Assembly: GCF_946482605.1 (NCBI RefSeq)
Contig: NZ_CAMLSE010000004.1
Location: 248,001 to 312,000, forward strand
DNA from: an uncultured Dyadobacter sp.
GTDB lineage: Bacteria; Bacteroidota; Bacteroidia; Cytophagales; Spirosomataceae
Reading direction: 5' to 3'
Length of the DNA stretch: 64,000 bases
This document shows, piece by piece, positions 9,504 to 15,987 of this stretch. The translations under genes and the position numbers were made by a program. The number at the start of each line of letters is the position of its first letter. Within the stretch, counting starts at the first letter, position 1. The notes under the pieces were generated by a model that was not told the DNA's origin, ran no database searches, and was given only the letters and a program-made list of their open reading frames with translations.

Positions 9504-10892
9504 ATGATTAAGAGATATTTCTGCCGGTTGTACTTCGGGTTGGCAGCGGCAGTGCTTTTGCCTGGCGGCATCGCCCGTGCCCAGACAGGAAGTCGCCCTA
9601 ACATCATCTTTATCCTCACAGACGATCACCGGTGGGATGCATTGGGCGCAATAGGGAACAGGGTTATCCGGACACCGCACCTGGATGCACTCGCCGGACA
9701 GGGTATACTTTTCAAAAACGCTCACGTGACGACTGCCATTTGCATGGTAAGCAGAGCGAGTTTGTTAAGCGGCCAGTATATGTCGAGGCACGGTATCAAT
9801 GATTTTGGCACAGATTTTAAACCGACGGCGTTAGCAGAAACTTATCCGGCTGTACTGAAAAAGGCAGGCTACAAGATCGGTTTTATCGGAAAGTTCGGAG
9901 TGGGAGTGATGAACCAGCCAGATACGCTTTTCGATTATTGGGCGGCGAAGAAAGAAGGGCAGCCGCAATATGAGCTTATCAACGGAAGCGGTCGCATCAT
10001 ACACCACACCGATAGTGTTGCAAAAGACATTGCCGTTTTTCTCGACCGCTTTGCAGGGAAAGAGCCATTCTGTTTGTCAGTGAGTTTCAAGGCGCCGCAC
10101 GAGCTTGATGGAAATCCGCCCAGGTATCCGGTCCAGGAGCGGTATAAATCTCTTTATCAGGATATAAACATCCCTGACCCGCTGACAGCCGCACCTCAGT
10201 ACTGGGACAGTCTGCCTGCATTCTTCCGGACCGACCAAAACATTGGCCGCAACCGGTGGAAACCGTTGCTGTCTACGCCCGAACTCAGGCAGGAAACTAC
10301 CCGCGATTATTACAGGCTCATTACCGGAGTAGATGAAGTGGTAGGGAAGCTTGTTTCTCAACTCAAAAGCCTGAAAATTGATGAAAAAACCATTATTATT
10401 TTCATGGGCGATAATGGCTTTTCGCTGGGAGAACACGGACTGGAAGGAAAATGGTACGGTTTTGAAGAATCGATCCGCGTCCCGCTGATAATTTCCGGAG
10501 GAGCGTTACCGCGGCGCCTGAGAGGGACGGCATCCACGCAGCTTGCATTGAACATCGATATCGCGCCTACGATCCTGTCGTTTGCCGGTACATCGCTCCC
10601 GCACGGGATGCAAGGCTACGACTTAATGGCCGTCGAGCAAAAGAGGCAAGCACCGCGCAAGGATTATTTCTACGAGCATACTTACTTAGGCAGTCCGCGG
10701 CTACCGAAGGTGGAAGGCGTCGTGGCCGACGATTTCAAATATATGCGGTACATTGAAAACGGTTATGAGGAACTGTACAATGTGAAAAGCGACCCACATG
10801 AAACGAAGAATCTGGCTAAGTATCCGGCAGAGCGGGATCGTCTCGCGCGAATTCGGGAGCGGTATGAGGCTTTGAAAAGGGACGTAAAATAG
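9504..10892 (+). CDS. Secreted sulfatase with atypical CMVSR active-site motif
   Basis: A 462-residue family S1 sulfatase. I start it at the ATG at 9504, which begins a normal signal peptide (MIKRYFCRLYFG to ARAQ); an upstream in-frame start at 9438 would add 22 residues that look like untranslated leader. Metal aspartates are in FILTDDHRWD. The formylglycine position is C80 in CMVSR: the usual proline or alanine two residues after the cysteine is valine, while the arginine and following ASLLSGQY are intact. The distal site is MGDNGFSLGEHG. It stands alone, divergent from the FG-GAP gene and convergent with the Fic gene two bases away. Whether the cysteine is converted to formylglycine is uncertain, although the rest of the site looks functional. 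Confidence 0.9.
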   Translation: MIKRYFCRLYFGLAAAVLLPGGIARAQTGSRPNIIFILTDDHRWDALGAIGNRVIRTPHLDALAGQGILFKNAHVTTAICMVSRASLLSGQYMSRHGINDFGTDFKPTALAETYPAVLKKAGYKIGFIGKFGVGVMNQPDTLFDYWAAKKEGQPQYELINGSGRIIHHTDSVAKDIAVFLDRFAGKEPFCLSVSFKAPHELDGNPPRYPVQERYKSLYQDINIPDPLTAAPQYWDSLPAFFRTDQNIGRNRWKPLLSTPELRQETTRDYYRLITGVDEVVGKLVSQLKSLKIDEKTIIIFMGDNGFSLGEHGLEGKWYGFEESIRVPLIISGGALPRRLRGTASTQLALNIDIAPTILSFAGTSLPHGMQGYDLMAVEQKRQAPRKDYFYEHTYLGSPRLPKVEGVVADDFKYMRYIENGYEELYNVKSDPHETKNLAKYPAERDRLARIRERYEALKRDVK

Positions 10893-10894
10893 GT

Positions 10895-11977
10895 TTAGCT
10901 TTTCAAAGTCTCCATTAAGCGGTAGTTCAGATAAAGCTTTTCTTTTCCTACTGTCACGCTTTGAAGGAATTTTTTCTCTTCAAGGCTCTTTAGATAATTG
11001 CCGACAGTCTTGATGTTTCCCAGTCCTGCTGCTTCCAGAAAGCTTCTTTTGGTATAAGGCAGCCTGAAAATTACTTCCAGCAGATCTTTAGAATATATTT
11101 TAGGAAGACTTTTCTGAATTTCTTCACCCATCTGCTTCATCAATGCTGCTATCTGCTCGATCCGTGCGTGGCTATCCCGCGAGGTGACTTCGATTATGTC
11201 AAGGATGTACAGGATCCAGTTTTGCCAGTCGCCTTTTTCGGTTACATCCCGCAAGCTCAGATAATAATCGTTCTTATTTTTGAGAATGTAATTACTGAGA
11301 TACAATGCAGGCAGGTCCAGCAGTTTGCATTGTTTCAGGTAAAGCAGGAGAATGATCCTGCCGGTCCGGCCGTTCCCGTCAAAAAACGGGTGGATCGCTT
11401 CAAACTGGTAATGGATCAATGCCAGCTTGATCAGTGGATCGAGTTCATCTTCGAGGTTGATGAAGTTTTCCAAAGCACCCAGTTTTTCCCGGATCAGTTC
11501 CTCACCTTCCGGCGGGGTGTAGATCACCTGTCCGGTGACGGGGTTTTTGAGCTGCGTTCCCGGAATGTTCCGTATACCTGACTGATTTTCCTTAATGATG
11601 CGCATGATGGCGATGAAAAGGTTGGTCGTCAGAATGGGTTTCTGCTCTATTTCCTCCAACCCATACCATAATGCATCTTTGTAATGGATCACCTCTTTGG
11701 TGGGTGCATCGTCGATGTTTAGCTCAACGATAGATGCCTGGAAGAGCGCGTCCTGGGTCGTGATGATATTTTCGATCGCCGAACTGGCCTGCGCCTCCTG
11801 TAAGTTGATCGTATCGATGAACAGCAGCGGATTAGGCAGGTTGGTAATGGCACCTTTGAGTTCCGACAATGCCCGGCTGGCTGAAATGACTTTTTTTAAT
11901 ATCGCTTTTGTCTCCGTTTCGCCTTTTGGAGGCAAGTCCGGCAGATTATTGTACGGTTTCAGCGGATTATATTTCAT
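10895..11977 (-). CDS. Fic/DOC family protein (probable AMPylator), self-inhibited class
   Basis: A 360-residue Fic protein. Residues 196-207 give the full active site HPFFDGNGRTGR, where the histidine is the general base and the last arginine binds phosphates; Fic enzymes usually transfer AMP from ATP to hydroxyl groups of target proteins. The N-terminal Fic_N region holds S65-x3-E69-N70, which fits the inhibitory motif (S/T)xxxE(G/N) of class II Fic proteins, so the enzyme should be self-inhibited. The C-terminal 90 residues resemble a winged helix (YTKRSFLEAAGLGNIKTVGNYL), implying DNA binding or autoregulation. The gene has no obvious partner antitoxin, as expected when the inhibitory helix is internal. 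Its start lies directly beside a four-site operator-like array. Target unknown. Confidence 0.93.
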   Translation of the reverse strand: MKYNPLKPYNNLPDLPPKGETETKAILKKVISASRALSELKGAITNLPNPLLFIDTINLQEAQASSAIENIITTQDALFQASIVELNIDDAPTKEVIHYKDALWYGLEEIEQKPILTTNLFIAIMRIIKENQSGIRNIPGTQLKNPVTGQVIYTPPEGEELIREKLGALENFINLEDELDPLIKLALIHYQFEAIHPFFDGNGRTGRIILLLYLKQCKLLDLPALYLSNYILKNKNDYYLSLRDVTEKGDWQNWILYILDIIEVTSRDSHARIEQIAALMKQMGEEIQKSLPKIYSKDLLEVIFRLPYTKRSFLEAAGLGNIKTVGNYLKSLEEKKFLQSVTVGKEKLYLNYRLMETLKS

Positions 11978-11980
11978 GTC

Positions 11981-12077
11981 GGGACAAGGGTAAAAATTAC
12001 CTGTGTTTCTGGAACGAGGGTAAAAATAGCGAAAAAACGCCCTCGTTCAATTTTCAAAGGTAAAAAACGCCCTCGTT
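11981..12077. promoter_or_regulatory. Four-site operator-like repeat array upstream of the Fic gene
   Basis: Two + strand copies of GGRACRAGGGTAAAAAT at 11981-11997 and 12011-12027, and two copies of AAAAAACGCCCTCGTT (the opposite orientation of ACGAGGG) at 12032-12047 and 12062-12077. Within each pair the spacing is exactly 30 bp, close to three helical turns. A TACCTTTG box, matching the Bacteroidota -7 consensus TAnnTTTG, lies on the minus strand at 12055-12062 between the two inverted copies, pointing toward the Fic gene. This looks like a repressor-bound promoter. The bound factor is unknown; the Fic protein's own winged helix is one candidate. The rest of the gap to 12184 holds a 26-codon open stretch ending in TGA at 12180 that may be a gene remnant but cannot be identified. 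Confidence 0.55.
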
Positions 12078-12183
12078 TTTCGGGCAGTCGCAGCCGTCGA
12101 TTGAGACATTGTATGACATGGCCGATTTTCAGGAAATGGGTGTGCCGAAGTTGTTGGTGTCGGCGGCAAGTAACGTGTGAATA

Positions 12184-12546
12184 CTAATTCACAGGGTATA
12201 GTTCGGGTAATCTCCTCTGAACGCCGTTATAACCTTCGTATTCGTACTCTTCAAAGTCATTGATTTTATAATAGTCGAGTTCTTCAACGTTGTCAAATAC
12301 CCGGACACGATCGATAAAAGCACGCTCTTCGAGAGACAGACGTTCAAAGAGAATGTCGATGATGATATCCATTTTCTCGTACCTGTCCAATGCGGTAAGT
12401 GACGGAGCGCTGACTCCCAACGTGTATCTGTGGTTGATAACACCATGATAGGCAGATGCCAGTCCTATCGCATCTACAACGAGCCCCTCACACCGTTTTT
12501 CGTGAAAAACCTTTTTTAATCGCTCTACCAGTGTTGCTTTATCCAT
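12184..12546 (-). CDS. Conserved-looking hypothetical protein, partner of HEPN protein
   Basis: A 120-residue protein I do not recognise. It is helical by composition in its first half (LVERLKKVFHEKRCEGLVV), followed by SAPSLTALDRYEKMDIIIDILFERLSLEERAFIDR and an acidic, tyrosine-rich tail (DFEEYEYEGYNG). There is no signal peptide or membrane segment, so it should be cytoplasmic. It overlaps the upstream HEPN gene by 22 bp, which indicates tight co-translation. By position it could be the second half of a two-component HEPN module (toxin-antitoxin or defence type), but no nucleotidyltransferase (MNT) motif GSx10DxD is visible, so it is not a standard MNT antitoxin. Confidence 0.7.
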   Translation of the reverse strand: MDKATLVERLKKVFHEKRCEGLVVDAIGLASAYHGVINHRYTLGVSAPSLTALDRYEKMDIIIDILFERLSLEERAFIDRVRVFDNVEELDYYKINDFEEYEYEGYNGVQRRLPELYPVN

Positions 12547-12989
12547 TGCATTACTTTTTTTACAGAAATTATAAACTGTTTTACCGTCGATTGGCGACAG
12601 GTAAAGTCGTACCGGCGCTGCTCACTCCAATCGACTACCTTCGACCAGTCTTTTGCAAAGGCCGCGTCCTGCTGGGTTTTTAATTCTAACTGCCGGCTTA
12701 GTCCCGACAGAATGAGCAGATTCGACAAGTCGTGAATCATAAACGATTTCGCAATATGCGTGGGGACTTTTCTTTTATCGAATATTTCGACATTTAACTT
12801 TTGGCAAGCTACCGCTTTCAATCCCAGCTCTACGGCGTAGCCAGCCAGATAGTATGCGCCCCGATAGTATTTCGTCAGAAATAGTAATTCCGCTTCTTCC
12901 AATCGCTCGATTGCCAGTATTTTGAGTTCTGATGCAGTCGCCAAATCTCTTAAAGTTACGAAATGTTGATGAAACAGGTTCGGACGCAA
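12525..12989 (-). CDS. HEPN-domain protein
   Basis: A 154-residue, largely helical protein. The segment YYRGAYYLAGYAVELGLKA (about residues 41-59) and the later HDLSNLLILSGL (about 86-97) are the signature helices of HEPN domains. HEPN proteins are often RNases in toxin-antitoxin and abortive-infection systems. The catalytic R-x4-6-H motif is not clear: the only match, R73-x4-H78, falls in what looks like a loop, so the protein may be non-catalytic or belong to a binding-only branch. It is first in a two-gene unit with the 120-residue protein downstream. Upstream, 12990-13110 shows nothing I recognise. Confidence 0.8.
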   Translation of the reverse strand: MRPNLFHQHFVTLRDLATASELKILAIERLEEAELLFLTKYYRGAYYLAGYAVELGLKAVACQKLNVEIFDKRKVPTHIAKSFMIHDLSNLLILSGLSRQLELKTQQDAAFAKDWSKVVDWSEQRRYDFTCRQSTVKQFIISVKKVMQWIKQHW

Positions 12990-13112
12990 GCTAAGCTGAG
13001 GCAGTCAAAATAGAAAGGTTGATCCGGCTTTGACTATCAAACGGTTAGTACGTATGAATAACTGGTAACTGCGCCGCTCGAAAATTATTTTTCCAACACT
13101 TTTGCCTCCTTC

Positions 13113-13143
13113 TTGCATTCTTAAAATCTTTTAACAATCTTTG
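13113..13143 (+). promoter_or_regulatory. Putative promoter of the SAM-leader operon
   Basis: TTG at 13113-13115, 20 bases of spacing, then AATCTTTG at 13136-13143, one mismatch from the Bacteroidota -7 box TAnnTTTG. Transcription would start around 13150, just before the first stem of the riboswitch-like element, which supports this assignment. Confidence 0.45.
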
Positions 13144-13154
13144 TCTATCGAATT

Positions 13155-13255
13155 TATAGATTTATAAAGAAGGAAGGGAGAGGTTAGGCTCTGAGATCTT
13201 CTGGCAACCTGTGACTTGTAAGGTGCCCCAACCTAATTCTATTGATAAATCTGCG
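13155..13255 (+). promoter_or_regulatory. S-box (SAM-I-like) riboswitch aptamer
   Basis: The conserved S-box signatures are in order: a closing stem P1, GATTTAT (13159-13165) with ATAAATC (13245-13251); AAAGAAGG just inside it; a P2 stem, AGGTT (13181-13185) with AACCT (13230-13234); the invariant GGCAACC (13203-13209); and AAGGTGCC (13220-13227). The GGCAACC...AAGGTGC pair is diagnostic of SAM-I riboswitches, which bind S-adenosylmethionine and usually turn genes off when it is abundant. Odd points: the P4 region is very short or absent, and the 135-base expression region before the coding start is long. The genes downstream are a TlpA-like thioredoxin, a cysteine desulfurase and SusC/SusD, consistent with sulfur control. 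Confidence 0.68.
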
Positions 13256-13264
13256 ATCCAACCA

Positions 13265-13350
13265 CCGGAGTAACGGAGTGCCTTTATCATCCCGGCCAGG
13301 AAGCTGGCAAGGGAAAATTCGTAGCTGTACCACCGCCATGAAGGCTCCGG
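13265..13350 (+). other. Structured leader after the S-box (possible expression platform)
   Basis: Nested complementary segments: CCGGAG (13265-13270) with CTCCGG (13345-13350); GCCTT (13280-13284) with AAGGC (13341-13345); and a tight GCCAG-GAAG-CTGGC hairpin (13295-13308). The first two stems share base 13345, so they are partly exclusive alternatives, which is what a switching platform would need. No T-rich terminator follows, so control could be at translation or through a structure I cannot resolve. The stretch also contains AGCTGTACC and CCGCC, recalling cobalamin riboswitches, but the rest of that consensus is missing. Confidence 0.35.
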
Positions 13351-13390
13351 GCCAGTGAATAAGGATTTTGTACGCATAACCAACCACTCG

Positions 13391-14650
13391 ATGAAGACTA
13401 GTAAACTATGCTCCTATGCTTTGGCCGTCGGCCTTTCTTTCCATACATTCTATACACAGGCCCAGCAGGCGAAGATACGCGACGGCATTTGGCGTGGCGT
13501 TTTCAAAATAGGACAGAACGACGTCCCTTTTAATTTCGAAGTACGTAACGGCAATAGCCCGACCCCGGTTTTTACGGCCATCAATGGCGACCGACGGGAT
13601 GATTTTCAGGTAAGCCGGATCGGCAATGACTCCATTCGCGTCAGTCTCAATACATTTGAAAATGCCTGGTTTGCCAAAATCCAGCCCGATGGCAGCCTTA
13701 CCGGCGAGCAGAGAAGTCTCGTTTCGGGAAACAGCCGCGTGTATGCGTTCGAAGCACAGCCAGGTAAAGATTACCGGTTTACCGAGCCGGGTAAGGAAGT
13801 CGCTCCCAAAGCGGACCTGTCGGGGAAATGGCTCGTGAAGATACAGCCGAAAAATGCGGACGAAAAGCCAGCCGATCGCGTGGCGGTTTTTGAGCAAAAA
13901 GGAAATAAGATCAACGGCATTATCCTTTCGGTCAGTGGCGATAGCCGGGAACTGGAAGGAAATGTGAATGGGGATGAATTCGTTCTCTCGGGTTTCACGG
14001 GTTCAAGTCTGGCCCTGGTGAAAGGCAGGATCAATGCAGACGGGTCGATATCCGGGGCGATCGGCGCAAACGCGGAACCGATCCGTTTCGATGCCATGAA
14101 AGACGACAAGGCCGCATTGCCTGATGCTTACGCGCTTACGTTCCTGAAACCCGGATTCGACAAGTTTGATTTCACCTTTCCCGACCTCAACGGGAAGTCC
14201 GTTTCACTGAGCGACGAGAAATATAAAGGCAAAGTGGTAGTGATCGAGATCATGGGTACCTGGTGCCCCAACTGCATCGATCAGGTGACTTTCCTCGCGC
14301 CCTGGTTCAAAGAGAATAAAGACAAAGGCGTGGAGGTGATCGGTCTTGCGTTCGAAGCGAAAGACGATCTTGCATTCGCCAAAAACACGCTCACAAAGCT
14401 CAAAAACCGCTATGACATCCAGTATGATCTTCTTTTCGCGGGTAAAGTAGGCGGTAATGTGGTGGCTGAGAAACTTCCCGCCATTGATAAATTCCTGGCT
14501 TATCCGACGACCATTATCGTGGGGCGCGATGGTAAGGTAAAGGAAATTCATACCGGTTTTTCAGGGAAAGGCACGGGTCAGTTTTATCAGGATTATGTAG
14601 CCAAATGGAATGCGGACCTGGCGAAGCTGATCGCCGAGCCGCTGCCATGA
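13391..14650 (+). CDS. TlpA-like thioredoxin-fold protein (periplasmic)
   Basis: A 419-residue exported protein. The ATG at 13391 is chosen over an upstream GTG at 13355 because it starts a clean signal peptide (MKTSKLCSYALAVGL to YTQAQ) and the upstream part lies in the structured leader. The first 230 residues are a beta-rich Bacteroidota-specific region; the last 150 form an AhpC/TSA-TlpA thioredoxin domain with active site WCPNC (C292, C295). TlpA-type proteins reduce or exchange disulfides on the periplasmic side. It is first after the SAM-type leader and 44 bp before a cysteine desulfurase, so a role in handling sulfur substrates or protecting a thiol during import is plausible but inferred. 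Confidence 0.88.
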   Translation: MKTSKLCSYALAVGLSFHTFYTQAQQAKIRDGIWRGVFKIGQNDVPFNFEVRNGNSPTPVFTAINGDRRDDFQVSRIGNDSIRVSLNTFENAWFAKIQPDGSLTGEQRSLVSGNSRVYAFEAQPGKDYRFTEPGKEVAPKADLSGKWLVKIQPKNADEKPADRVAVFEQKGNKINGIILSVSGDSRELEGNVNGDEFVLSGFTGSSLALVKGRINADGSISGAIGANAEPIRFDAMKDDKAALPDAYALTFLKPGFDKFDFTFPDLNGKSVSLSDEKYKGKVVVIEIMGTWCPNCIDQVTFLAPWFKENKDKGVEVIGLAFEAKDDLAFAKNTLTKLKNRYDIQYDLLFAGKVGGNVVAEKLPAIDKFLAYPTTIIVGRDGKVKEIHTGFSGKGTGQFYQDYVAKWNADLAKLIAEPLP

Positions 14651-14694
14651 CGAATTGACAAAATTTCATTCAACAAATTAATTTACAGAGGCAT

Positions 14695-15873
14695 ATGGAA
14701 ATCTATTGTGACAACGCGGCCACAACGGCGCTGGACCCGGAAGTGATTGAAGCGATCCTGCCATTTCTGACCACACATTATGCAAATCCTTCATCGGCAC
14801 ACGGTCCGGGTCGCAAGATCAGGGAGTCGATCGAACAGGCGCGACGCACGGTCGCGGGCCTGCTGGGCGCGTCTCCGGATGAGATCGTGTTCACTTCAGG
14901 AGCTACCGAGGGCATTAACCTCGCAATTACCGGGGCCATTCAGGGCTACGAGCTCAGTCACGCCATTACAAGCCGTATCGAGCACAAGGCGGTGCTGCAA
15001 AGCCTGAAACACCATGAAAAAGAAGGGGACATCGAAACCAGTTTCGTGAAGCTCGACGAGCGTGGCAATGTGGATTTGTACCACCTCGAAAACCTCCTGC
15101 GTGCCAACCCACGTACGCTCATAGCACTCATGCATGGGAATAACGAGATCGGCAACCTTACCGATATCCATGCGATCGGTGTGCTGGCCAGGCGTTATGA
15201 TGCTGTTTTTCTGACCGATACAACCCAGACAATTGGTAAAGTCCAATTCGATCTCCACGATGCCGATATCGATTTCCTGGTAGGTTCTGCGCACAAATTC
15301 CACGGGCCCAAGGGAGCCGGCTTTGTTTACATTAATAAAAAACACCATCTGAAACCGCTGATCTACGGCGGCGGGCAGGAGAAGGGCCAGCGTGGCGGAA
15401 CGGAGCATGTGTCCGGCATCGTCGGCCTCGCCAAGGCGCTCGAAGTGGCTTACCGTGATCTTCACCAGAGCCATTCCAGAATTTCCAAACTGAAACAATA
15501 CCTGATCTCCAAACTGGCGATCTCGGGAATCGACGGCATTTGTTACAATGGCGAAAGCAAGTCTGCCGAAAACAGCGTACCCAATGTGCTCAGCGTATCG
15601 TTTCCCTGCCTCGCTAATGGCAGTATTGTCAATAGCCTCGACCAGATCGGTATCGCGGTTTCGGGTGGCAGTGCATGTTCGGGCGGGGGCGCATCACACG
15701 TGATACAGGCGCTTGCCTGTGAGGTGGATAAGGAGAATGTCCGCTTTTCGTTCAGTAAGTTCAATACCTTCGAAGAGCTTGATTTTATAGTCGGGGCGGT
15801 TTCCAGAATTTACCATTCAGAGCCTTCCTTCGCTTCGAGAACCGGTTGGAAACGCATTGCCAGCTGGGCATAG
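14695..15873 (+). CDS. Cysteine desulfurase, NifS/IscS type
   Basis: A 392-residue PLP-dependent class V aminotransferase-fold enzyme that removes sulfur from cysteine to give alanine and an enzyme-bound persulfide. Visible features: an N-terminal YCDNAATT, the PLP lysine K201 in SAHKFHGPKG, the RGGTEHVSG substrate/PLP loop, and the catalytic cysteine C328 in SGGSACSGG, on a loop as in IscS/NifS. It has no signal peptide, so it acts in the cytoplasm. Its place between a TlpA protein and SusC/SusD under a SAM-type leader differs from the usual isc or suf setting; no scaffold (IscU/SufU) is nearby. It may mobilise sulfur from an imported organosulfur compound, which is inference. Confidence 0.93.
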   Translation: MEIYCDNAATTALDPEVIEAILPFLTTHYANPSSAHGPGRKIRESIEQARRTVAGLLGASPDEIVFTSGATEGINLAITGAIQGYELSHAITSRIEHKAVLQSLKHHEKEGDIETSFVKLDERGNVDLYHLENLLRANPRTLIALMHGNNEIGNLTDIHAIGVLARRYDAVFLTDTTQTIGKVQFDLHDADIDFLVGSAHKFHGPKGAGFVYINKKHHLKPLIYGGGQEKGQRGGTEHVSGIVGLAKALEVAYRDLHQSHSRISKLKQYLISKLAISGIDGICYNGESKSAENSVPNVLSVSFPCLANGSIVNSLDQIGIAVSGGSACSGGGASHVIQALACEVDKENVRFSFSKFNTFEELDFIVGAVSRIYHSEPSFASRTGWKRIASWA

Positions 15874-15987
15874 CCGAATTCGGAATTCTAGCTTTAATGC
15901 AATTTTTTGGAACTTACCCGACCAGCCAAAGTGTTAGTATTTTTATATATAAAGTCTATCAGTAAAATAGATTAATAATTCCACATC

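Noticed and set aside
12083..12180. Small gene or gene remnant ending at 12180
   Set aside because: A 26-35 codon open stretch (includes LYDMADFQEMGVPKLL) lacks a convincing start and identifiable family; it is mentioned only as a possible remnant.
13300..13345. Cobalamin riboswitch in the TlpA leader
   Set aside because: AGCTGTACC and CCGCC look like the B12-box core, but the adjoining GGTG-AAATC, CCCGC-AACTGT order and distal GCCACTG/pseudoknot parts are missing, so only a resemblance is reported.
13162..13387. Minus-strand open frames opposite the SAM-type leader
   Set aside because: They lie over conserved RNA signatures, lack a codon bias like neighbours and have no recognisable domain; they are by-products of the leader sequence.
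14695..15873. Encapsulin cargo role for the first cysteine desulfurase
   Set aside because: It is IscS-like, lacks any N-terminal loading extension and lies far from the shell gene, unlike the SufS-like enzyme at 27765.
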